Source: an uncultured Ruminococcus sp.
GTDB taxonomy: Bacteria > Bacillota > Clostridia > Oscillospirales > CAG-272
DNA: 64,000 nt
Direction of reading: 5' to 3'
Assembly: GCA_902795355.1 (NCBI GenBank)
Contig: CADBKZ010000006.1
Coordinates: 148,496-212,495 of the forward strand
The translations under genes were made by a program, and so were the position numbers. Every line of letters starts with the position of its first letter. The stretch's first letter is position 1. Positions 35,147 through 42,566 of the stretch are shown one piece after another. Below the pieces are notes generated by a model. That model was not told the origin of the DNA. It saw only the letters and a list, made by a program, of their open reading frames with translations, and did no database searches.

Positions 35147-36244
35147 ATGAATCCGTATTTTTCTTTTCAATGGCACATCACCGACGAATGCGATCAACGG
35201 TGCAAGCATTGTTATATTTTTTCAGGCGATCAATGTAAGGTCCCGGATTCCATGGCATGGAAACAATTGCAGGACACCTTTTATAATTGCCTTGATTTTT
35301 GCGAGGTGTACCGCCGTTCTCCCTATTTTTATCTCACCGGCGGCGATCCCATCCTGCATCCCGATTTCTGGCGGTTGCTCGGCCTTTTGAGGGAATATCA
35401 GATCCCGTTTACGGTTATGGGCAATCCATTCCATCTCAACGATCAGGTCTGCCTTGAATTGAAAGCCTACGGATGCCAGAAATACCAGCTTTCCCTCGAC
35501 GGCCTGCGCGAAACGCACGATTGGTTCCGCAAGCGGGGGTCTTTTGATTGCACGTTGGAGAAAATCGGGTGCATCAACCGCGCGGGGATCCGCTCGGTCG
35601 TTATGTCAACGGTTTCCAAAACCAACCTTGCGGAAGTACCCGGGATCATCGACGCCGCGGTAGGCGCGGGCGCAAATGTTTTCGCGTTTTCGCGGTACGT
35701 CCCGTCCGGCGGCGATCTCGACGCGTCCATCACGCCGTCCGAATATCGGGAATTGCTCGCCGTGTGCGACCGGAAATTCAAGGAATACGAGACCGAAGGC
35801 TGCGAAACCTATTTTAACAAAAAGGATCATCTTTGGACGCTTTATGAATACGAAACGGGAGAATTTCAAATTCCCGCTTATGCCTGCGACGGCAAAATTT
35901 ACGGCGGCTGCAACTGCGGTAACTGCCACCTGACCATTCTCCCAACGGGCGACGTTTACGCCTGCCGCCGCGTTGCGGGGAGCAAAATCGGCAACGCGTT
36001 GGAAGATCGGTTGGCCGACGTTTGGATTACAACGGCGGAGGAATACCGCCGATTCGACCGGTTTGGCAAATGCTCTCGCTGCAAACTGTTGCAGTTTTGC
36101 CGCGGTTGCCCCGCCGTTGCCAACGGAACAAGCGGCGATTTTTACGGCGAGGATCCGCAATGCTGGGCAAGCGAAAAAAACGGCTTATTAAAGCCGGAAT
36201 CAAAGGAGACCGAGGATGAAAACCATGAAAGCCGTTCTGCTTGA
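35147..36244 (+). CDS. Radical SAM/SPASM maturase of the ACGX system
   Basis: A 365-residue radical SAM enzyme. The cluster motif CDQRCKHC (Cys15, Cys19, Cys22) binds the SAM-cleaving [4Fe-4S]. The GGDP segment (LTGGDPILHPD) follows. The C-terminal SPASM-type region has Cys-rich blocks (CDGKIYGGCNCGNC, CSRCKLLQFCRGCP, DPQCW) for auxiliary clusters. It lies 84 nt after the ACGX precursor and should modify it. Its end overlaps the start of the MDR gene by 29 nt, so the genes are translationally coupled. Confidence 0.88.
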   Translation: MNPYFSFQWHITDECDQRCKHCYIFSGDQCKVPDSMAWKQLQDTFYNCLDFCEVYRRSPYFYLTGGDPILHPDFWRLLGLLREYQIPFTVMGNPFHLNDQVCLELKAYGCQKYQLSLDGLRETHDWFRKRGSFDCTLEKIGCINRAGIRSVVMSTVSKTNLAEVPGIIDAAVGAGANVFAFSRYVPSGGDLDASITPSEYRELLAVCDRKFKEYETEGCETYFNKKDHLWTLYEYETGEFQIPAYACDGKIYGGCNCGNCHLTILPTGDVYACRRVAGSKIGNALEDRLADVWITTAEEYRRFDRFGKCSRCKLLQFCRGCPAVANGTSGDFYGEDPQCWASEKNGLLKPESKETEDENHESRSA

Positions 36245-37172
36245 ACACGTGACCGAGGCAAAAGACATCCGCCTCGTTGAGCTTCCCGTTCCCGCGGTGC
36301 GCGCGGGGTGGGTATTGGTACGGGTCAGGGCGTTCGGAATGAACCATTCCGAGCAGATCCTGCGCCGCTCGGAGATCGAGGCGGACTACATCCGAAAACC
36401 CATCATTCTCGGCATTGAATGCGTGGGGGAAATTGCCGATCCGTCCGATAGCGGTCTTTCGGTCGGGCAGAAAGTCGTCGCACTGATGGGCGGCATGGGG
36501 CGCAGCTTCCACGGCAGCTATGCCGAATACGCGCTGCTTCCCGCGCACCATGTATTTCCGATTCAAAGCGACCTGCCTTGGATCGCTCTCGGCGCGGTTC
36601 CCGAAACCTATTTTACGGCGTGGGGTTCCCTGTTTGAGTGCCTGCGGTTACAACCGGACGATACGCTCCTGATCCGCGGGGCGACCTGCGCCTTGGGGTA
36701 TGCTTCCCTGCAAATTGCCAAAGCGGTCGGATGCCGCGTAATTTCCACCACCCATAGAGCGGAAAAACTCCCTTTCCTTGCCAATGCGGACGAGGCGATT
36801 CTGGACGACGGCCGGCTGACGGGACGGTTGCATGGCGTAACCAAAGCGCTGGACCTCGTCGGCCCCCGAAACCTGCGCGATACGCTCACCGCCGTGGAAA
36901 GCGGCGGCATTGTCTGCAACACGGGCATTCTCGGCGGCGTGTATGCGCTCAACGGGTTCGACCCGATCAAGGAGATTCCCAACGGGGTCTACTTAACAGG
37001 GTTCTTTTCCAACAATCCAACGCAATCGGTTATGGATGAAATTTTCGCGTTTCTGAACTCGAAGCGGCTGGTCCCTGTTTGCGGAAAAACGTTTGATTTC
37101 TCGGAAATTCGCAAAGCGGTCGCCGCACAGGACGCGGGAACCGTAAACGGAAAAATCGTGGTCAGAATGTGA
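36216..37172 (+). CDS. MDR-family quinone oxidoreductase-like protein
   Basis: A 318-residue zinc-independent medium-chain reductase of the quinone oxidoreductase group. It has the GroES-like N-terminal domain (GMNHSEQILRRSE, ILGIECVGEI) and the Rossmann fold (LLIRGATCALGYASLQIAKA). The family reduces quinones or enones with NADPH. The start overlaps the maturase gene by 29 nt and has AAAGGAGA in front. Its role in the ACGX pathway is uncertain: it could reduce a modified product or belong to a general redox response. Confidence 0.83.
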   Translation: MKTMKAVLLEHVTEAKDIRLVELPVPAVRAGWVLVRVRAFGMNHSEQILRRSEIEADYIRKPIILGIECVGEIADPSDSGLSVGQKVVALMGGMGRSFHGSYAEYALLPAHHVFPIQSDLPWIALGAVPETYFTAWGSLFECLRLQPDDTLLIRGATCALGYASLQIAKAVGCRVISTTHRAEKLPFLANADEAILDDGRLTGRLHGVTKALDLVGPRNLRDTLTAVESGGIVCNTGILGGVYALNGFDPIKEIPNGVYLTGFFSNNPTQSVMDEIFAFLNSKRLVPVCGKTFDFSEIRKAVAAQDAGTVNGKIVVRM

Positions 37173-37182
37173 GGAAAAAGCG

Positions 37183-37803
37183 ATGAACGCGCAAACCTGT
37201 ATTGAAAAACTCGGCTATGTGGGGGTTCTCAATTTTGCGACTGTGGACGCGGACGGCGCGCCGCAAGTGCGCAACATCAGCGCCATCCATTATGAAGGAA
37301 CCGACCTCTATTTTCTGACCGCGCGCGGCAAACCTTTCGCGCGCCAGCTGTTGCGCGACGGGCGGGTCCAGATTTCGGGGTATACCCGTTTCAAAGAAAC
37401 CATTCGTCTTTCCGGACGCGCGCTTCCCGTTCCCGAAGCCGAACAAATCCGTTGGCGCAATGTGATTTACGCCGAACAACCTTACCTTGAAAACGTTTAC
37501 CCGGGAGAAACCAAAAATATTGACACCATATTTGTAATTAAGGACTATACCATTGAGTATTTTTGCCTCTCCACCCGACCGATCACCCGCGAATATTTTG
37601 CCGTTGGAAACGCGGAGATTCGTCCGAAAGGATATGAAATTGACGAATTGCTTTGCGTTGCCTGCGGGACCTGCGCGGGCGTTTGCCCGCAATCGGCCGT
37701 TGCGGCGGGAGAAACCTACCGCATTCTCCCGAACCATTGCCTGCATTGCGGGAACTGCTTTGAGCATTGCCCAACGGGGGCGGTTCAACCGTTGGGAGAA
37801 TAA
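37183..37803 (+). CDS. PNPOx-like flavin domain fused to 2[4Fe-4S] ferredoxin (1)
   Basis: A 206-residue fusion. The N-terminal 135 residues look like the pyridoxamine-5'-phosphate-oxidase-like split-barrel, which binds FMN (YVGVLNFATVDADGAPQVRNIS, YFLTARGKPFARQL). The C-terminal 65 residues have two ferredoxin motifs (CVACGTCAGVCP and CLHCGNCFEHCP), giving two [4Fe-4S] clusters. The gap from the MDR gene is 10 nt. A paralogue is encoded at 37910. It may pass electrons from ferredoxin to FMN, possibly serving the radical SAM maturase, but this is inference. Confidence 0.8.
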   Translation: MNAQTCIEKLGYVGVLNFATVDADGAPQVRNISAIHYEGTDLYFLTARGKPFARQLLRDGRVQISGYTRFKETIRLSGRALPVPEAEQIRWRNVIYAEQPYLENVYPGETKNIDTIFVIKDYTIEYFCLSTRPITREYFAVGNAEIRPKGYEIDELLCVACGTCAGVCPQSAVAAGETYRILPNHCLHCGNCFEHCPTGAVQPLGE

Positions 37804-37863
37804 GAATGGCCGATTTCTCCGAAGCTGTCGGCTCCGACGGCCTCGGTTTTTCCGAAAAAAGAC

Positions 37864-37892
37864 TTGACATTCCGCGCGTTTTCCTGTATCAT
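37864..37892 (+). promoter_or_regulatory. Promoter of the second flavin-ferredoxin operon
   Basis: TTGACA (37864-37869), a 17-bp spacer and TATCAT (37887-37892). Confidence 0.78.
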
Positions 37893-37909
37893 AAATAGGG
37901 GGTGAGAAC

Positions 37910-38530
37910 ATGACCGCAACCGAATATCTTTCCTATCTTGTGCGCGAAATCCACACCGTTGTGGCAGCCACGACCGATGAAAACGGCCTTCCCGCGACCG
38001 CCGCGATTGATATGATGGCCGCCGACGAAAACGGGCTGTATTTTCTGACGGCGAAAGGCAAACGTTTTTACGAACGGCTGACCCGAACGGGGTACCTCGC
38101 GCTTACGGGCATAAAAGGCGACGACACCATGCACCGCGTCGCCGTCTCGATGCGCGGTCGGGTACGGGAAGCGGGCGTCGGCCTATTGCCGCGTTTCATG
38201 GCCGATTATCCGTACATGTTTGAGATTTACCCCTCCGAAGCGTCCCGCCGCGCCCTGACCGTTTTCTGCCTGTACGCGGGTGCGGGAGAATGGTTTGACC
38301 TCTCCAAAAAGCCCATCGAACGGGTCTCGTTTTCCTTTGGCGGCGAGGCGGACCGGAGCGCGGAATACCGAATTACCGACCGCTGTATCGGTTGCGGATC
38401 CTGCGCTTCCGTTTGCCCGCAGGCATGTATCGATTTGAGCCGCACGCCCGCCGCGATCCGTCCGCAAAACTGCCTGCATTGCGGAAACTGTTTCGATATT
38501 TGCCCTGTTGGGGCTGTGGAAAGAGGGTGA
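37910..38530 (+). CDS. PNPOx-like flavin domain fused to 2[4Fe-4S] ferredoxin (2)
   Basis: A 206-residue paralogue of the gene at 37183, same length and architecture. The FMN split-barrel has IHTVVAATTDENGLPATAAI and YFLTAKGKRFYERL; the C-terminus has two cluster motifs (CIGCGSCASVCP and CLHCGNCFDICP). It has its own promoter and heads an operon with the macrodomain and SirTM genes (5-nt gap). In staphylococcal and streptococcal SirTM operons a flavin-dependent oxidoreductase often accompanies the pair, so an oxidative-stress link fits. GGGGGTGAG precedes the ATG. Confidence 0.8.
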   Translation: MTATEYLSYLVREIHTVVAATTDENGLPATAAIDMMAADENGLYFLTAKGKRFYERLTRTGYLALTGIKGDDTMHRVAVSMRGRVREAGVGLLPRFMADYPYMFEIYPSEASRRALTVFCLYAGAGEWFDLSKKPIERVSFSFGGEADRSAEYRITDRCIGCGSCASVCPQACIDLSRTPAAIRPQNCLHCGNCFDICPVGAVERG

Positions 38531-38535
38531 CGTCC

Positions 38536-39318
38536 ATGAACCAATCCGAACGTCGGCAATTCCTGATCCGTGCGTTGCTCCGCGAGCAGCCGCAACTCGG
38601 AATTGCGGAAATTCCGCGGGGTGAAACGGCGCAAAAGAATCTGCTGCGCTCCCTGTTCAACATTCGCCCCCCGCGGGAAGCGGATCCGGCCTTTCTTGAT
38701 GTGCAAAACGCTTACCTGTGCGAGGAAATCCGCCGAAAAGGGATTACCGACCTCGCCGATCTGACGCCGATCGCCCGCCCAAACCTTTACCTTTGGCAGG
38801 GCGATATTACCACCCTGCGCTGCGACGCAACCGTGAACGCCGCGAACAACCAACTGCTCGGTTGCTTCTGCCCCTGCCACGGGTGCATCGACAACGCGAT
38901 TCACACCTTTTCCGGCATACAATTGCGTACCGTGTGTGCGAAAATCATGCAAAAGCAGGGGCGCGAGGAACCAACGGGAACGGCAAAAATCACGCCCGCG
39001 TTCAACCTGCCCTGCCGGTATATCATCCATACGGTCGGCCCCATTGTAATGGGAAGGCTGACCGAAGAGCACGAACGCCAGCTCGCTTCCTGCTACCGCT
39101 CCTGCCTCGCTCTGGCGGCGGAAAACGGCGCGGAAAGCATTGCGTTCTGCTGTATTTCCACAGGCGAATTTCATTTTCCGAACCGGCGCGCCGCCGAAAT
39201 TGCGGTTGCAACCGTTCGGCAATATCTGCAAGAAAGCAACAACCGATTGAAGGTGATTTTCAATGTTTTCAAAGAAACCGACAGACAAATCTACCAAGAA
39301 CTCCTCGCGGGAAATTGA
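38536..39318 (+). CDS. Zinc-type macrodomain protein-ADP-ribose hydrolase
   Basis: A 260-residue macrodomain protein. TPIARPNLYLWQGDITTLRC and ATVNAANNQLLGC are the ADP-ribose site. GCFCPCHGCIDNAIHTFSGIQLR is the zinc-binding insert typical of macrodomains linked to SirTM, which remove ADP-ribose from proteins. A helical N-terminal extension of about 90 residues precedes the domain, as in that subgroup. The start has GAGGGTGACG upstream. It overlaps the SirTM gene by 56 nt, showing coupled translation of writer and eraser. Confidence 0.88.
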   Translation: MNQSERRQFLIRALLREQPQLGIAEIPRGETAQKNLLRSLFNIRPPREADPAFLDVQNAYLCEEIRRKGITDLADLTPIARPNLYLWQGDITTLRCDATVNAANNQLLGCFCPCHGCIDNAIHTFSGIQLRTVCAKIMQKQGREEPTGTAKITPAFNLPCRYIIHTVGPIVMGRLTEEHERQLASCYRSCLALAAENGAESIAFCCISTGEFHFPNRRAAEIAVATVRQYLQESNNRLKVIFNVFKETDRQIYQELLAGN

Positions 39319-40138
39319 GCGGCTGAAACAGGCCATAGCGGACGCCGACGCCATTGTGATCGGCGCGGGCGCGGGACTTTCCACCTCGGCGGGGTTCACA
39401 TACAGCGGGGCGCGGTTTGAACAACACTTTTCCGACTTTGAGGAAAAATACGGTTTTCACGACATGTACTCCGGCGGGTTTTACCCCTACCGCACGCCCG
39501 AGGAATCGTGGGCGTTCTGGAGCCGCTATGTAATGGTCAACCGCTATGCCGACCCGCCCAAGCCCGTTTACCGCAACCTGCTGGCTCTTGTGGACGGCAA
39601 GGACTACTTTGTTCTGACCACCAATGTGGACCACTGTTTTCAGAAAGCGGGCTTCGATAAAAAACGCCTGTTTTACACGCAGGGGGATTACGGCCTGTTC
39701 CAATGCTCCGAGCCCTGCCGGCAGGAGACCTACGACAACGAGGACATTATTCGCATGATGTACGCGGAGCAAAAGGACATGAAGATCCCGTCCTATCTGG
39801 TCCCATCCTGCCCGCATTGCGGAAAGCCGCTGACCATGAACCTGCGCTCGGACGACCGCTTTGTTCAGGACGAGGGATGGCACCTCGCCGCGGAACGCTA
39901 CTCCGCGTTTCTGCGCGCAAGAGAAGGGCAGAAAATTCTGTTTCTCGAGCTTGGGGTGGGGTACAACACGCCCGTGATCATCAAGTATCCGTTCTGGAAC
40001 ATGACCGCGAAGAACCCGAAGGCCACGTATGCCTGCGTTAATTTTGACCACGCAATTTGCCCCGACGAGATCCGCCGCCGTTCCATTTGCCTGAACGGCG
40101 ACATTGGCGAGGCGTTGGTGCAACTGCAAAACGCTTGA
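39263..40138 (+). CDS. SirTM macrodomain-linked sirtuin (protein ADP-ribosyltransferase)
   Basis: A 291-residue sirtuin of the SirTM class. GAGAGLSTSAGF is the NAD-binding loop. TNVDHCFQKAGF corresponds to the catalytic NxD and the region where classical sirtuins have the His; SirTMs lack deacetylase activity and instead ADP-ribosylate lipoylated GcvH-like proteins. Zn-ribbon cysteines: CSEPCRQ and CPHCGKPL. The macrodomain partner overlaps upstream. The usual GcvH-L and LplA2 genes are not next to it. The start at 39263 has AAGGTG in front. Confidence 0.88.
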   Translation: MFSKKPTDKSTKNSSREIERLKQAIADADAIVIGAGAGLSTSAGFTYSGARFEQHFSDFEEKYGFHDMYSGGFYPYRTPEESWAFWSRYVMVNRYADPPKPVYRNLLALVDGKDYFVLTTNVDHCFQKAGFDKKRLFYTQGDYGLFQCSEPCRQETYDNEDIIRMMYAEQKDMKIPSYLVPSCPHCGKPLTMNLRSDDRFVQDEGWHLAAERYSAFLRAREGQKILFLELGVGYNTPVIIKYPFWNMTAKNPKATYACVNFDHAICPDEIRRRSICLNGDIGEALVQLQNA

Positions 40139-40165
40139 CCTGCGAACCGATCCGATCCGCCGCAA

Positions 40166-40217
40166 AAGCCGAAGGGCTTCCCGCAAACGGTTGCGGGAAG
40201 CCCTTCGGCTTTTTTTG
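40166..40217. terminator. Terminator of the SirTM operon
   Basis: A 21-bp perfect stem (40166-40186 with 40191-40211, 4-nt loop) followed by T residues. Confidence 0.9.
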
Positions 40218-40287
40218 CTCCAACCCCGATTTGCGCGGGAAGGGCGGGTTTGTCGGTTTCTTTTTTTGATTGAAAACAGTTCTTATT

Positions 40288-41187
40288 CTAAATAAGGTCG
40301 CTTTTCTGTCGGTCCGCAACCGGTTCTATGGCATAGAACAGCGTTTCGGCATGGTTCGGCGCAAGGCGGAACATGGCGTTTTTCTTGGCAAGATCGTCGA
40401 TCCGGCCGTTCATGGAAGGCAATCCCGCCCACGGCTCAATGCAAAGGTACGGCGCGTTGGTACGCGGCGCGTGCCAAATGCCGAGGTACGGAAAATCGGG
40501 GAAACGCACCGAGAGGCGGCATCCGCTTTTTTCGGAGCAAAGCGTCGCCGCGCCGCCGCACCCTTCAAAAAAGAGCGCGTCCACATCGAACAGGCTATGG
40601 CGCAACGGGAGCCGATTGCCGCTTTCCAGCGGGTAAGGGGCGCGTTTTCCGGTATCAAAGCAAGTGTCGGTAAATTCCAGCAATCGCAGGTTGGCGGCGG
40701 CAGGGAACACAAGGCTGTAATCCGAAAAATCTTTGCCCGCCGCCAAGGGTACGCGGAAGCCCGGGTGCGCTCCGAACGCAAACGGGAGCGTTTCGGTTCC
40801 CGTGTTTTCCACGCGGGATGTCACTTCCAGCGCGCGCTCGGTTAAGCGGTAGGTAATGGAAAGGCGAAAATCAAACGGGTAACAGCCGCGCGTTTCGGAA
40901 TCCGATTCCAATATCATGGTAATTTCGTCGTCCCGCAGCTCCGACGGCCGGAATGCGCGGAACCGCGCAAACCCGTGGATCGGCATTTCGTAGGCGGTTT
41001 TGCGATAGGTGTACCGCCCCCCGAACAGCCGGCCGCAAATGGGAAACAGCACCGGCGCGCGCTCCGCCCAATAGGCGGGGTCGCCCTGCCAGAGAAATTC
41101 GCAGCCGCCGCGCCGGATCGAGAGAAGCTCCGCTCCAACGTCCTTGACCCGAACGGAAAGGTCTCCTTTTTTCAATTCATAAATCAT
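40288..41187 (-). CDS. Aldose 1-epimerase-family protein
   Basis: A 299-residue galactose mutarotase-like protein of the aldose 1-epimerase family (IRRGGCEFLWQGDPAYWAERAP, FGAHPGFRVPL, ICIEPWAG). It interconverts sugar anomers in the cytoplasm. I use the ATG at 41187 with AAAGGA 11 bases ahead; the GTG at 41196 is too close to that site. It is the last gene of the mannose operon, after the SGNH esterase. Confidence 0.82.
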   Translation of the reverse strand: MIYELKKGDLSVRVKDVGAELLSIRRGGCEFLWQGDPAYWAERAPVLFPICGRLFGGRYTYRKTAYEMPIHGFARFRAFRPSELRDDEITMILESDSETRGCYPFDFRLSITYRLTERALEVTSRVENTGTETLPFAFGAHPGFRVPLAAGKDFSDYSLVFPAAANLRLLEFTDTCFDTGKRAPYPLESGNRLPLRHSLFDVDALFFEGCGGAATLCSEKSGCRLSVRFPDFPYLGIWHAPRTNAPYLCIEPWAGLPSMNGRIDDLAKKNAMFRLAPNHAETLFYAIEPVADRQKSDLI

Positions 41188-41209
41188 GGAATGCACCGTC
41201 CTTTTTGGG

Positions 41210-41255
41210 GGAAAGCCGGTCTCTCTCCCGTTTCGGGGGACACGACCGGCTTTCC
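41210..41255 (-). terminator. Inverted repeat after the SGNH gene
   Basis: GGAAAGCCGGTC (41210-41221) pairs with GACCGGCTTTCC (41244-41255). No clear U-tract; probably a processing or partial termination hairpin. Confidence 0.4.
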
Positions 41256-41256
41256 G

Positions 41257-42543
41257 TTAATCCAGCGAAATAAAGTACGAATTGGTTGTGCCGTTCAGAT
41301 AGGCCCGAACCGCCGCGGCGATCTCGTTCGCCATAATCACATAGCCCGCATCGTTCGGGTGGAGCGAATCGGGGAAGTTTGCGGAGCCGATCTTATCCTG
41401 CGACAGGGTGTGCATATCGTAGAGCGCGAGCGAGTAGCCTTTTTGCAGCATCTTTTTGGCGGTTTGCGTTTGCAACGCCACCACATGCGGCGAGGCGGGA
41501 ACGCCCGTTTCGCCCGACCGATAGCACTTGGGGCAATTCATCATCAGCACTTTCATATCGGGGCTCATGGCCTTGATGCCGCGAAGGATATGATGGCAGC
41601 TTGTAATAAACCGGTCGTCGGCGGTGGTGGTCCAAGTTCCGCTGTCGCGCGAGCTGTCGTTGGTGCCGAGCATCAGAAGAACCAGATCAAACGGCTCGGG
41701 ATTGGCGATCAGGTCGGCATAGGTCGTGGTTTTGTAGTAGGAATCGGCAAGGTCGTCGCGCATGGTTTTCCCGCCGTTGCCGTAGTTGGTAACAATGGCG
41801 TCCTTCCACAAAACGCGTTGCAGGTTGGCGGGGTACGAGGTGTATTCGCGATCGGTCGCGCCGGTTCCCGCCGTAATGGAGTCGCCAACGCAGGCAATGC
41901 GCGTTAAATGGTGCGTTCCCGCAACGTTTGCCGCGGCGGTGAAATCCGCGGCGGTTTTTCGCTCCGCTTCCTGCCCTTCCAACCATGCTTCCAGCGCGTC
42001 AATCGCATGCCATGTGGTTCCGTAGGCTCCGCCGCAGATCACCAGCTTTCTTTCGTTGGTGGTCAGGCGAACCTCAAACTGATCGGCGGCGAGGTCGGCG
42101 GTGTGCAGGTTGCGGTTGGTGTTGCCGATCAGAATTTCATGCGCGCCCGGGGTTTTGACGTTGGAATCCTGTTTGACTTCCAACGCCACGCCGAACCGCT
42201 CTTTCAGCAGCGCGGCCAACCGTTCCGCGGTCAGGCGGTCGAAATCATAGTCGTTGACGATCAGCTTTTGCGTGTTATTGTTGAATTGGTTGATTACCTT
42301 ATAGTAGCTGTTCCGCGCGTAGATGATGGTAAACTCGGAGAGCGCTTCGCCGCCTACGGTAAGCTGCTCCAACTTGATTTCCGGTTGCGGAGAAGCGGAT
42401 GTCTCTTCGTCCGGCGCGGACGAGGCGATTGTTTCGCGTGTTTCGGTCGCTGTATCCGCCGGCGTTTTTCCGCCGCCGCAGGCGGAAAGCAAGGGAGCGA
42501 GCAGCAGGCACAAAACCAGCAGGAAAGCAACCGTTTTTTTCAT
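41257..42543 (-). CDS. SGNH/GDSL-family esterase lipoprotein
   Basis: A 428-residue lipoprotein (lipobox LSAC). Residues about 60-200 form an N-terminal domain of unknown role. From about residue 210 it is an SGNH hydrolase: CVGDSITAG (block I Ser), YGNGGKTM (Gly), LGTNDS (Asn) and DSLHPND (Asp and His). Such enzymes remove acetyl or other acyl groups from glycans at the cell surface. It follows the GH38 mannosidase by 23 nt, so it may strip acyl groups from mannose-rich glycan. Confidence 0.85.
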   Translation of the reverse strand: MKKTVAFLLVLCLLLAPLLSACGGGKTPADTATETRETIASSAPDEETSASPQPEIKLEQLTVGGEALSEFTIIYARNSYYKVINQFNNNTQKLIVNDYDFDRLTAERLAALLKERFGVALEVKQDSNVKTPGAHEILIGNTNRNLHTADLAADQFEVRLTTNERKLVICGGAYGTTWHAIDALEAWLEGQEAERKTAADFTAAANVAGTHHLTRIACVGDSITAGTGATDREYTSYPANLQRVLWKDAIVTNYGNGGKTMRDDLADSYYKTTTYADLIANPEPFDLVLLMLGTNDSSRDSGTWTTTADDRFITSCHHILRGIKAMSPDMKVLMMNCPKCYRSGETGVPASPHVVALQTQTAKKMLQKGYSLALYDMHTLSQDKIGSANFPDSLHPNDAGYVIMANEIAAAVRAYLNGTTNSYFISLD

Positions 42544-42566
42544 GGCATTCTTCCTTTCGCCGCGAT

